A DNA stretch of 64,000 nucleotides from the NCBI GenBank assembly GCA_903813345.2, contig CAIIXF020000008.1, positions 7,510,366 through 7,574,365 of the forward strand, in the 5' to 3' direction. The notes beneath the pieces were generated by a model, which saw only the letters and a list, made by a program, of their open reading frames with translations, had not been told where the DNA came from and made no database searches. The position numbers and the translations under genes were made by a program. Shown piece by piece: positions 48,715 to 59,929 of this stretch (position 1 is its first letter; each line of letters starts with the position of its first letter). This stretch comes from Owenia fusiformis. Lineage: Eukaryota; Annelida; Polychaeta; Sabellida; Oweniidae.

Positions 48715-51700
48715 GTAAAATAATCCGAGTCCAAGAATGTAAAGGAAAATGGCCATTGTAAAGCTTTTTGAAAATGCATACTATAAAAGTTCACAACTTT
48801 CAATTCACTTCTACACATGTAAATTGTAAAATAATCTATGTCCAATAATGTAAAGGAAAATGGCCAATGTAAACCTTTTTGAAAATGCATGCCATAAAAT
48901 TTCCCCTCGTTAGATCGTAAAATAATCTAAGTCCAAGAATGTAAAGGAATATGGCCAATGTAAAGCTTTTTGAATATGCATGCCATAAAATTTCACCTCG
49001 TTAGATCGTAAAATAATCTATGTCCAAGAATGTAAAGGAAAATGGCCAATGTAAAGCTTTTTGAAAATGCCTGCATAAAAAGTTCATGACTTTGTTTCAT
49101 GAAATATTCTAAGTCCAAGAATGTAAAGGAATATGGCCAATGTAAAGCTTTTTGAAAATGCCTGCATAAAAAGTTCATGACTTTGTTTCGTGAAATATTC
49201 TAAGTCCAAGAATGTAAAGGAATATGGCAAATGTAAAGCTTTTTGAAAATGCATTCTGTAAAATTTCTCCTCGTTAGATCGTAAAATATTTTAAGTCCAA
49301 GAATGTAAAGGAAAATGACCAATGTAAAGCTTTTTGAAAATGCATGCCATAAAATTTCACTTCTATAGATCGTAAAATAATCTATGTAAAGGAATGTGGC
49401 CAATGTAAAGCTTTTTGAAAATGCCTGCATAAAAAGTTCATGACTTTGTTTCGTGAAATATTCTAAGTCCAAGAATGTAAAGGAATATGGCCAATGTAAA
49501 GCTTTTTGAAAATACATGCCTTGAAAGTTATCAAGTATATATCGTAATATAATCTAAGTCCAAGAATGTAAAGGAATATGGCCAATGTAAAGCTTTTTGA
49601 AAATGCATACTATAAAAGTTCACAGCTTTCAATCGCAAAATAATCTAAGTCCAATAATGTAAAGGAAAATGGCCAATGTAAAGCTTTTTGAAAATGCAGG
49701 CCATTAAATTTCATTTCTATACATGTAGATCGTAAAATAATCTAAGTTAATAAATGTAAAGGAAAATGGCCAATGTAAAGCTTTTTTGAAAATGCATGCC
49801 ATAAAATTTCACTTCTATAGATCGTAAAATAATTTAAGTCCAAGAATGTAAAGGAAAATGGCCATTGTAAAGCTTTTTGAAAATGCATGCTATAAAAGTT
49901 CACAACTTTCAATCGCAAAATAAACTAAGTCCAAGAATGTAATGGAATTTCGCCAATGTAAAGCTTTTTGAAAATGCCTGCATAAAAAGTTCACAACTTC
50001 GCTTTGTGAAATATTCTAAGTCCAGGAATGTAAAGGAATATGGCCAATGTAAAGCTTTTTGAAAATACATGCCTTGAAAGTTATCAAGTAAATATCGTAA
50101 AATATTCTAAGTCCAAGAATGTAAAGGAATATGGCCAATGTAAAGCTTTTTGAAAATGCATGCTATAAAAGTTCACAACTTTCAATCGCAAAATATTCTA
50201 AGTCCAAGAATGTAAAGGAAAATGGCCAATGTAAAGCTTTTTGAAAATGCATGCCATGAAATTTCACTTCTATAGATCGTAAAATAATCTAAGTCCAAGA
50301 ATGTAAAGGAATGTGGCCAATGTAAAGCTTTTTGAATATGCATGTTTAAAAGTTCACAACTTTCAATCGCAAAATAATCTAAGTCCAAGAATGTAATGGA
50401 ATTTCGCCAATGTAAAGCTTTTTGAAAATGCCTGCATAAAAAGTTCATGACTTTGTTTCGTGAAATATTCTAAGTCCAAGAATGTAAAGGAAAATGGCCA
50501 ATGTAAAGCTTTTTGAAAATACATGCCTTAAGAGTTATCATGTACTGTACATGTATATATCGTAAAATAATCTAAGTCCAAGAATGTAAAGGAATATGGC
50601 CAATGTAAAGCTTTTTGAAAATACATATCTTAAAATTTTTCAAGTTTACATCGTAAAATAATCTAAGTCCAAGAATGTAAAGGAATATGGCCAATGTAAA
50701 GGTTTTTGAAAATGCATGCTATAAAAGTTAACAACTTTCACTCGCAAAATATTCTAAGTCCAAGAATGTAAAGTAAAATGGCCAATGTAAAGCTTTTTGA
50801 AAATGCATGCCATAAATTTCAGTTCTCTATATCGTAAAATAATCTTAGTCCAAGAATGTAAAGGAAAATGGCCATTGTAAAGCTTTTTGAAAATGCATGC
50901 TATAAAAGTTCACAACTTTTAATCGCAAAATAATCTAAGTCCAAGAATGTAATGGAATTTCGCCAATGTAAAGCTTTTTGAAAATGCCTGCATAAAAAGT
51001 TCACAACTTTGCTTCGTGAAATATTCTAAGTCCAGGAATGTAAAGGAATATGGCCAATGTAAAGCTTTTTGAAAATGCATGCTGTAAAAGTTCACCTCTT
51101 CAGATCGTAAAATATTGAAAGTCCAAGAATGTAAAGGAATATGGCCAATGTAAAGCTATTTGAAATGCCTGATATAAAAGTTCACAACTTTCAATCGTAA
51201 AATAATCAAAGTCCAAGAATGTAAAGGAATGTGGCCAATGTAATGCTTTTTGAAAATGCATGTTTAAAAGTTCACAACTTTCAATCGCAAAATAATCTAA
51301 GTCCAAGAATGTAATGGAATTTCGCCAATGTAAAGCTTTTTGAAAATGCCTGCATAAAAAGTTCATGACTTTGTTTCGTGAAATATTCTAAGTCCAAGAA
51401 TGTAAAGGAAAATGGCCAATGTAAAGCTTTTTGAAAATACATGCCTTAAGAGTTATCATGTACATGTATATATCGTAAAATAATCTAAGTCCAAGAATGT
51501 AAAGGAATATGGCCAATGTAAAGCTTTTTGAAAATACATATCTTAAAATTTTTCAAGTTTACATCGTAAAATAATCTAAGTCCAAGAATGTAAAGGAATA
51601 TGGCCAATGTAAAGGTTTTTGAAAATGCATGCTATAAAAGTTAACAACTTTCACTCGCAAAATATTCTAAGTCCAAGAATGTAAAGTAAAATGGCCAATG

Positions 51701-52265
51701 TAAAGCTTTTTGAAAATGCATGCCATAAATTTCAGTTCTCTATATCGTAAAATAATCTTAGTCCAAGAATGTAAAGGAAAATGGCCATTGTAAAGCTTTT
51801 TGAAAATGCATGCTATAAAAGTTCACAACTTTTAATCGCAAAATAATCTAAGTCCAAGAATGTAATGGAATTTCGCCAATGTAAAGCTTTTTGAAAATGC
51901 CTGCATAAAAAGTTCACAACTTTGCTTCGTGAAATATTCTAAGTCCAAGAATGTAAAGGAATATGGCCAATGTAAAGCTTTTTGAAAATGCATGCTGTAA
52001 AAGTTCACCTCTTCAGATCGTAAAATATTGAAAGTCCAAGAATGTAAAGGAATATGGCCAATGTAAAGCTATTTGAAATGCCTGATATAAAAGTTCACAA
52101 CTTTCAATCGTAAAATAATCAAAGTCCAAGAATGTAATGGAATATCGCCAATGTAAAGCTATTTGAAATGCCTGATATAAAAGTTCACAACTTTAAATCG
52201 TAAAATAATCAAAGTCCAAGAATGTAATGGAATATCGCCAATGTAAAGCTTTTTGAAAATACATG
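48715..52265 (-). repeat. Right satellite arm, ~39 inverted monomers
   Basis: Monomers are the reverse complement of the left arm: AATCTAAGTCCAAGAATGTA, AAGGAATATGGCCAATGTAA, AGCTTTTTGAAAATGC. A ten-monomer block is duplicated with period 918: about 50290-51200 and 51208-52120 match almost base for base. The arm is longer than the left one by some 15 monomers, so the two have evolved separately in copy number. Confidence 0.97.
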
Positions 52266-52387
52266 CCTTAAAAGTTTAAAAGTTCAGTAAGTGGGATGTT
52301 TTTAAATTTCTCAACTCGTCATTGTAAAGAAAAAAAGCTTTACTTTAAAATGACATAAATTTTTGTCCCTAAATCTTGACATATATA

Positions 52388-54938
52388 TCTTAAACCAATT
52401 ATTGAAAACATTCCGTAAAGAACATGATCCTTTATGTAATGGTCAATGATTGACAACAATTTAATGTGAAAATTATTCAAATATATTTTATATATTATTG
52501 TTGTTGTCATGGGCTTTCAATGTCTCTTGAAAGCCCATGTTTTTGTGAACAATATTTGTTTTTAGTGCAATTGTTTTTTGTTCTTTTTCAACCTTTTCTT
52601 TGTGCAACCACAATATTGAGAGACCTAAAAACATTGTGTACATGTCCTTTTGTTTAAACAAGGTTTGGATAGATGCTTCATTTCATTCTGAACATAAGGT
52701 ACCAAGAACAAAGAAATATCTGATATGTTTTCAACAACTATATATAGAAAAGTAGATATATTTTTTCAAATTAAATTGTTACAATTCAAGAAATGACCAT
52801 TAAATTTACAATTTTGTCACTGCCTACAGATCTGGTTCTGCCTTTAATTGTATATTTCTACTCACTGTTTCAATCCTAACCATTTCATAGCACGACCCTG
52901 ATCTTATATCAAATACTTCATACCTTATCTGCATAAAATGGCAGTTAAAAACCTTACCTATTAAAACAAAGTACAATACTGAGAAGATATTTGACCAGTC
53001 ACGCATATATACATCATTTGTACAATAATCCATTCAAATCACCCTAACTCCATTCACAATTACCAAGAGATTAATGAACATCTACAAGTTCATGTCTTTC
53101 GGACTGTTTCCTATACTTTTCAGAAGCTTGTAGAAATGAAGCTTTCTTCTACAAATCAAAGCATGCCAGGCCTTGAAAACATCCTGGATGTTTTAAAGGC
53201 ATATATAATATATATCTAAACCTGTCTGAGAGGTATCCTTTAGTTGCAAAAAGGACTTCAAAATGACACCTAGCTTCAATACTTCAATTTCAAGAAAACC
53301 ATGTCAGGCATTTTGCCTGAACTTTTAACCTATTTGAAATAAAAATAAGGAGGTCTAAGCTGCCACTGAAATAAGGTCAATATGATTACAAACCCAAAAG
53401 ATATTGCATATTAATTAATGAAAACATTAGACAATATGATGCTATATATAAAGCAATATAAGGAGGGAAAATATTGCTCATATCTGTAATTCCTTTAACA
53501 AAAAGCACATTTCACAAGTCATGTATGTAAAACAAAGGCATGGCAGAATCAGAGAATAACCAAATATTGCTTTCATGGACAGTACATAGAAATAATTATT
53601 TTCTAATGAAAAAGGAAATGTCAAGCCCTTTGGCACTTAGCTCCAAACCTATTAAACTTGAGAGCTTCCTTAAAGGCTATTTATATGTCAGGTTTATAGC
53701 ATGAATGTTCATCATGGATCTTAATTTACACAAAATACAGTTTCCTAGGTAATTATTCACACTTTTCACTCTCAGAATAATATAAGAAATATATTTGACT
53801 TGGGGTAATAAAACTTGCTTTGGGGTTACAGAAAATCTTGATTTGAGGATAATCAAATTTGACTTAATGGTAGTATAACTGATCTGGCAAATAACATAAT
53901 AAAACTTGGCTGGGGGTAAAAAATTTCATAAAACTGAAAGGATGTTTAATAGACAGCTAATACGTCATGGTTTTATTATATCCTTCAGTTTACATTCTGA
54001 TACTCAAAGCATCTTTCCGTTTCACCTGAAACATGCTCTGATATTATGAGGCATATTCTGCGATCTGAGCACATCAGATGGGACGAGTTATAATTGTCAA
54101 TAAGTGTGATAGTTATCATGTAATCATTTACCTTAATGTCAATATATTACATTATAGGAATTGTGTTTAACAGCAGATATTAACACAGGCACAGATATAC
54201 AAGTTTTATGACCCCAATTAGATGAAATATGAGCTGGGGTGAAAGATCTCAAAAATCCTAAATCTTGGGCTCTCCTGGATCGCCACATCAAGCTCATTAT
54301 ATCATGGCATCTCAGGGCTGGGAAGAAAAAATGAGATGTCATGGTTTATCATGATGTCCAGTTTAGTTTAGTTTATGTTTTATTTATTTTACAATACTAA
54401 TCAACATATAATTACAGGGTCTATGCTGAAGGATTATTGGCCTTGTTGGTTATATATATTTTGATAAGAAATAATCACGAAAACTCGAAGACACCCAAAT
54501 GAATATGTTGAGTGTGAACACATATTTATTTTGGTCCTAAAACAGAGTGTAGGGGAAACTCCATTTTGGATACCACCTGTATTTGTACTCGCTGGCGTGC
54601 TCGTTAGAAAGTCTGTCATTCTGCTTTGGTTGGAATGCCACGACATATTGGACATAAGGATAATTCTATATATTTGATTTATTACTGTTTATGTTTTGAT
54701 ATTAACAGAGTACATGCGTACATAATATACCCTTAAATTGAATAAATGTTACCAGCATCATGTATAAAATCAACTTTTGACAAAGACTGCATTTTCGCTT
54801 CATTTCGCTTTATTTGATTTTGGTTGTAAGTTATGGCATTGTTTTTGCTTCTTTATTCATTAAATTCAAATATATTCGATATATGAAATATTTATATTTG
54901 CTAAATCATTTTTCCATTCGGTAAAAACGTTTATTTGT
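52388..54938. other. AT-rich DNA, nothing firmly recognised
   Basis: Contains one small hairpin (CATGGGCTTTCAATGTCTCT followed by TGAAAGCCCATG at 52508-52539) and a repeat end (CTGGTTCTGCCTTTAATTG at 52832). Open frames are short and without domain features. Confidence 0.45.
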
Positions 54939-55770
54939 CACAGGCTGGTATCGAAAGATTTGTCCGCTGTGACGGAGCATGCTATTTTTCATAAAAACAC
55001 TGAGAATGCTTCACGATTTATTTTTTAACTCATATGTTTCGTTATATCAAAGATAATTACTTACTCCATGCAATGGATATATCATTTGCGTGTAACGTTC
55101 ACTTTTGTTTGAAGTCCAATAACGCTAGGAGTAAAATCTATTGAAAACGGCGCCAGAGTATCAAACTCTAAAATGTACCATTTCTTTTTTAACTTTTTAA
55201 TGGCATGATATAGTGACACGATAATATTAACATATGTTTTCAGCATAACTCTGAATGTATTAATGAGATATTAATGCATTTGGGTCTTTTTAATTTTTTT
55301 ATAAAAAATAATATTAATATTTTTTGTCCGCTGTGACGGAGCATTTTCACAGTTCACATTTGCAACTGCTCCGTCACAGCGGACAAAAAAATTAAACATT
55401 ATTTTTTATAAAAGAATTAAAAAGACCAAATACATCAACATACCATTTATACCTTCATAGTTATGCTGAAACCATGTGTAAATATTATCGTGTCACTATA
55501 TCGTGCCATTAGAAAGTTAAACAAGAAATGGTACATTTTGAAGTATGATACTCCGGCGCCATTTTCAATAGCTTTTCTTCCCAGCGTAATTGGACTTCAA
55601 ACAAAAGTGAAAGTTTCCCGCAAATGATATATCCATTGCATGGAGTAAGTAATTTTGTATGGTATAACGAAACATATGAGTTCAAAAATAATTCGTGAAG
55701 TATTCTTAGTGTTTTTATGAAAAATAGCATGCTCCGTCACAGCGGACAAATATTTCGATACCAACCTGTG
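54939..55770. mobile_element. 832-base near-perfect palindromic fold-back element (family 1)
   Basis: CACAGGCTGGTATCGAAA at the left and TTTCGATACCAACCTGTG at the right start arms of about 380 bases. They mirror each other through TTTGTCCGCTGTGACGGAGC, TAACTCATATGTTTCGTTAT and GGCGCCAGAGTATCAAACTC. The terminal word TTTGTCCGCTGTGACGGAGC occurs four times: at both outer ends (54959 and 55730) and again, mirrored, at the centre (55323-55388). No coding frame. Target duplication unclear. Confidence 0.88.
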
Positions 55771-56841
55771 TTTGTTTGTTACAGCAAATTAAGTTTTCAA
55801 AATAGCCAATCACTTAATACTATGTGCATTAAATTACATATTTCATTCGTTAAATGATATTTTTTGCGTAAATTGTTATGGTATTCCTTAAGAGTAACAC
55901 ATCAAGCCTCGAAACTCGCGTTGCTATGGTAGTTAATAACTACCTGATTTTAAAGAAAAGCTACCTATTATTTTACCCAGTAGTTATTTTGGCCACCCAC
56001 ACTCTTAGATTGAGCCAAGTATTGCATGATTTGAAGCAATTTTTAACAATTTTGCAAAGGGTTACTCAGTTACACTTGCACTTTACATAGTTCAACTTAT
56101 ATGAGAATACCCCTGGCCCTGTACATGTATGAATCAATTTTATCCTTTACTTGTTTTAAGGAAAGGGGAATACCCCAGAATTCATAGATGCACACTTCTC
56201 TGACGCAAACTAGATCATTGATTGGCCAAAGGGGGTTCATCTGGGGTCATGGGAAAGTACCTCTTCTTTGTCTTAGCATGAGAAAATCTGATCAGTGAAA
56301 ATGAAATTAAAATCTGTCAATCAACTCATAAACAAAACCTCCCAGCTCTGACGTTTGACCAATCAGAAAGCATTTCAATGTAAACAGCCTAGTATGTGAA
56401 GTGTGCCCAGAGTCAGCCAACAACCAATCAAATCATGTATATTGCTGTCATACTAAAACAATGCTTTACTACAGCTAATTATAAATAATACGATCTCAAA
56501 GATGGAATGTAAACTTCAAATTATAAAAACTTGAAATCCCTATGATGTTTTATTGGATCTATCTTCCCAATAGACTAGATGCGAGTAGAAATGATCTTGA
56601 TTTACGTCATTAAATATTCAAAATTCAGTCAAAGTGATGTCATATTTGAAATCTACATGTAAAGATACATCTAAAAATATGGTTTCGAAAATTGTTTATC
56701 AACTTTGAAAATTTAATATTTTTTGAAAATGTGACTTCTAGTTCGGGTTGATTCCCCATAGACCCCATATTACAAAATCACAAAAAGTGAAATATCTTTT
56801 CTTGTATGACTAATATGTCAGGTCATGACATCTAAAGAGTC

Positions 56842-56868
56842 AATAAAAGATATATATATATATATTGG
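56842..56868 (+). repeat. (TA)n microsatellite in a duplicated segment
   Basis: The segment GACTAATATGTCAGGTCATG, GACATCTAAAGAGTCAATAA, AAGATATATA recurs with few changes at 61880-61935. Confidence 0.8.
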
Positions 56869-57223
56869 ACATATAACATTTTCTTTTACTGGACATACTT
56901 TAATTTGCATAACTATTCGATACATAAGGGCTATATGAAAATTGAACCACTAAAACCTATGTAAATTAAGTTAAAGGAAACTTTCTACCATACATGCTAT
57001 GCTATCTGACCCGAGCGAGCCACCTGGTGGTGAAACTGGTAACTACCTACTCGCATTTGCGTTATTAAATGTGCATTTAGAAGTCAGTAGTAGCATCAAG
57101 CCATCAAGTCCTATGCTTACTATAATCTAGGGATTACTGAACACATTTGGCTCCAATCTGCCAGGACGGAAGAGTTATATAGGGATCTGCATCATTCCAT
57201 TTGTGTCCAGTGTCAATTTGTAC

Positions 57224-57371
57224 CTAATGCCTTGGTCACATTTGCTCCGATGTTCACTACGGCGCCCGGCCGATTGAGTATTTTGTTCAAAATTGAATAC
57301 AACATTGAACAAAACACTCAATCGGCCGGGCGCCGGCCGATGGATCGGAGCATATGTGACCCAGGCATTAG
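57224..57371. mobile_element. 148-base hairpin MITE
   Basis: CTAATGCCTTGGTCACATTT and GCTCCGAT at the left mirror ATCGGAGC and ATATGTGACCCAGGCATTAG at the right. An inner pair GGCGCCCGGCCGATTGAGT / ACTCAATCGGCCGGGCGCC makes the hairpin GC-rich in an AT-rich region. Confidence 0.88.
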
Positions 57372-57559
57372 GGAAACCCCTGGTCAAGGGGGTTTCACTA
57401 GAATAGTGAAAATAATGAAAACAACAGGCAAAATCAATGGAAACCATTTATTTAACATGGAAAATTTGAAACGTCCCTGAAAAACAACAGCCAATTTTGT
57501 GAAAACAACATGAAAATCGCCTGTTGCTAATGAAACCCTTGAAATGAAATACATGTAGG

Positions 57560-57935
57560 TACACCCCCTCCAAAAAGTTTGTAAACAATTGCAATCTAGT
57601 TTCAGTCCCCTCCAACATAATATACTGTATAATGGTTATATGCGCACTCCCCTCCCAAAAGTTTTTTAGAACAATTTTAATAGGTAAATTCCCCTCCCAA
57701 AAGTTTGGAAACAATTGTATTAGGAATACTACCCTCTAAAAGTATGGAAACAGTTATAAAGGAACACTCCCCTAAAAAGTTTGGAAAGAAATGTAGTAGG
57801 TACACTCCCTCCAAAAGTTTGGAAACAATTATAATAGGTGCACTCCCTTTCAAAATTTTTAAACAATTGCAATAGGCACAGTCTCTTCCAACATAATACG
57901 ATGTATAACTGCAATAGGTGCACTACCCTCCAATA
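57560..57935 (+). repeat. Degenerate ~43-base minisatellite
   Basis: About eight to nine units built on TAGGTACACTCCCCTCCAAA, AGTTTGGAAACAATTGTAAT. A CCAACATAATA variant appears twice (57613 and 57889) roughly 275 bases apart, suggesting a higher-order period. Minus-strand frames here are repeat artefacts. Confidence 0.85.
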
Positions 57936-58239
57936 GCTTTTAAACTCTCCAAATTTTGGGATATTGGAATGTTGGAAGTTATCCATTAATTTGAGAGAAT
58001 TTCAATGCAGTGAGTCAAATTTTTCATAAATGTGCGCATCGGTGCATTATTAGCCTACATTGGCACAAGATAAACATTATATGGGTATATGTTATTTTTT
58101 AAATTTTATAACATCATTTTATATACAACTACCTGACAGAAGCAAATAACTACCTGAAAATTGGACAGGTAGTTATTTTGGCACCAGGCAAAAAATGTGA
58201 GTTTCGAGGCCTGCACATTATATGCACAATATTGAATTT

Positions 58240-58783
58240 CTATTTGAACCCTACCGAAATAAGTTTGCCTATATTTACCAAATGTTTATTTTTCTATGAC
58301 ATAGTTAATGCATTTTACCGAAAGCTAATTTGCTATTTACCGAATGCAATAAAGTAATATTCGATAACTTGCGTTGTTGTTCGATATTTTGTCACGTGAC
58401 TTCGAGATTTGCAAAATGGCTGCGCAGCTATTCTACATAGTACAAATATATCACGTGACTGAAAGTCTCGTAAATTATCGAAAAGTAACGAAATTTATCG
58501 GTATTTACCGAATATAAATAATTTAAATACCGAATGTACAAATAATTAATTGAATTATACGTGCGTTAAGGAAAACTTCGCTGCATCACACAAATACATG
58601 TATAAATATCACATGTGAATTGTCAATACAAAGAACAAGTGAAACTATTTAGCGAATATAAATTGTATAGATTATTACATTTGATAAAATAAAAAAAACA
58701 TTCGATAGATTGGGTAAAGGTTTGGTAAATTGTTTGTTTTATTTGGTATTTATGGAATATTAATGTACCGAATAAAGAAGCAG
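58240..58783. repeat. Relative of the CGAAT-rich element at 36878-37843
   Basis: Many TACCGAATR/TTTACCGAA words in place of TTACGAAT, TCACGTGACT motifs at about 58393 and 58451, and a right end CCGAATAAAGAAGCAG that corresponds to the other element's end. A matching left end was not found. Confidence 0.55.
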
Positions 58784-59749
58784 TTTAAACACCTTAGTAA
58801 GTAAGCATCTGTAAATGTTTTGTTTATCAATATGCCCTCAAATAATATTTATTACATTTTTTAGTCCAAACCTTTTTTACAAATGTTTTCTAAATTATGG
58901 ATATATGTTATCATGAGTAAAAATTGGAGACTCACATTAACAAATTAATACTTTATATTTTATTAATGTTTTAACATTGTTTTTTTTGTTAAACCTGCCT
59001 CCCTCTCTCCTACCTCAAAACGAATACAGTTCTCAATATTTTATGAAATACATGATGATCTCATTATATCTCTATTTACTGTTTTATTGCAGTTATATTA
59101 CAGCCGTTCATGTGGAATTGATATAATGCAGCGAGCAAATACATAAATCGACAAAAAGTACTAAAGTACAAATACTTGACAATTGGAAGACGTAACTCAA
59201 TAAGATAAATATATTATGCGCAAAAATTGTAGACATAACACATCAGTATATCAAACAATGAGAGGAATTGTCCAAAGTTATCTGATGAAGTACCCCCTGA
59301 GGGTTTATCTAAGACATTTGTAATGAATATTTGTTATAAAAAGCAACCCACAAAGATCCTGGAGTCCCACGAATAAGAGCTAATAATAACTAATTTTATC
59401 ATGTGTACTTTAGGATGAAAGGAAAAAGTATTTAATTTCTGCAATAATAACCCTATTGAAAGTGTGATCTCTGTAATTCCTATCATAAATCATCCTAAAT
59501 CATTTATGTAACATAATATACTTGGGTGGTTCAAACCTTTTTTCTTTGTTCACCTGTTGACACGACATGTCCCAAATTGAAATTGACTTCAGTCACCTTT
59601 ATCTCCCATTTTAAGAGACAGATATTTCACTGACTTCATGAGTTATTTGTTTCAAACCTTTATATTGACAAAAAATTAGCCAAGACTCTATACTTTAACA
59701 GAACATCATGATTTTTAATTTACCTTTTGGAGAATTCAGGACTGTACCT
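58784..59749. other. AT-rich DNA, nothing recognised
   Basis: No exon, transposon end or tandem repeat recognised. Confidence 0.45.
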
Positions 59750-59929
59750 TTAACCCTTTGAATCCTAGAGCATTTCCCATTTTTGCTTGTTTTTGCCATT
59801 TCATTTCCTTAAAGGCGCAATAGCTGTTATTTTGCTGCCCTCCTTAATAACCCTAATTTTTTTAATTCATAATGATAATTGAAACTTACACAAAACAAAT
59901 TTTGAAGAATTCAGAATTTAAAGGGTTAA
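59750..59929. mobile_element. 180-base TTAA-flanked piggyBac-type MITE
   Basis: TTAACCCTTTGAATCCTAG at the left and, inverted, TTAACCCTTTAAATTCTGA at the right match at about 15 of 18 positions and finish in TTAA. The body is AT-rich and non-coding. Confidence 0.75.

Larger units (their letters stand above)
45587..52387. mobile_element. 6.8 kb giant fold-back element with opposed satellite arms
   Basis: The outer ~130 bases (from TGTCAAGATTTAGGGACAAA at 45591 through CATCCCACTTACTGAAC to CTTTTAAGGCATGTATTTTC) recur inverted at 52250-52381 with about one mismatch. Inward of each end lies a satellite of ~91-base monomers, plus-oriented on the left (45705-47890) and inverted on the right (48715-52265), around an ~800-base core. 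No transposase is visible. The architecture resembles fold-back elements of Drosophila and the TU elements of sea urchins. The assigned superfamily (Mutator-like) is inferred from a 10-base direct repeat only. Confidence 0.88.
55900..58215. mobile_element. Possible 2.3 kb element with CCTCGAAACTC inverted ends
   Basis: AAGCCTCGAAACTCGCG (55905) and GTGAGTTTCGAGGCCTG (58197) are inverted, followed inward on both sides by TAACTACCTG words (55935; mirrored as CAGGTAGTTATTTTGG at 58167). The interior contains a hairpin MITE and a minisatellite but no recognised transposase. Ends like these occur in hAT-type elements; no 8-base duplication was seen. Confidence 0.5.

Noticed and set aside
45708-51366. 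Many open frames with HFQKALHWPYSFTFLDLDYF-type peptides, resembling a repeat protein family
   Set aside because: They are translations of the 90-91-base satellite monomer. The period is not a multiple of three, frames break every few units, and the coding strand flips with array orientation.
45705-52265. Regularly spaced repeats resembling a CRISPR array
   Set aside because: Whole ~91-base monomers are repeated with no unique spacers, and the context is a metazoan genome with introns.
52824-53033. Minus-strand frame with IRYEVFDIRSGSCYEMV as a possible MAM C-terminal exon
   Set aside because: Only loose resemblance. No good phase match to the MAM exon, and order and position relative to the LDLa and MAM exons do not fit.
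54931-55778. 8-base hAT-type target duplication around the palindrome
   Set aside because: TTATTTGT and TTTGTTTG agree at only half the positions.
57175-57480. Overlapping frames on both strands around 57.3 kb
   Set aside because: They are mirror translations of the hairpin MITE at 57224-57371.
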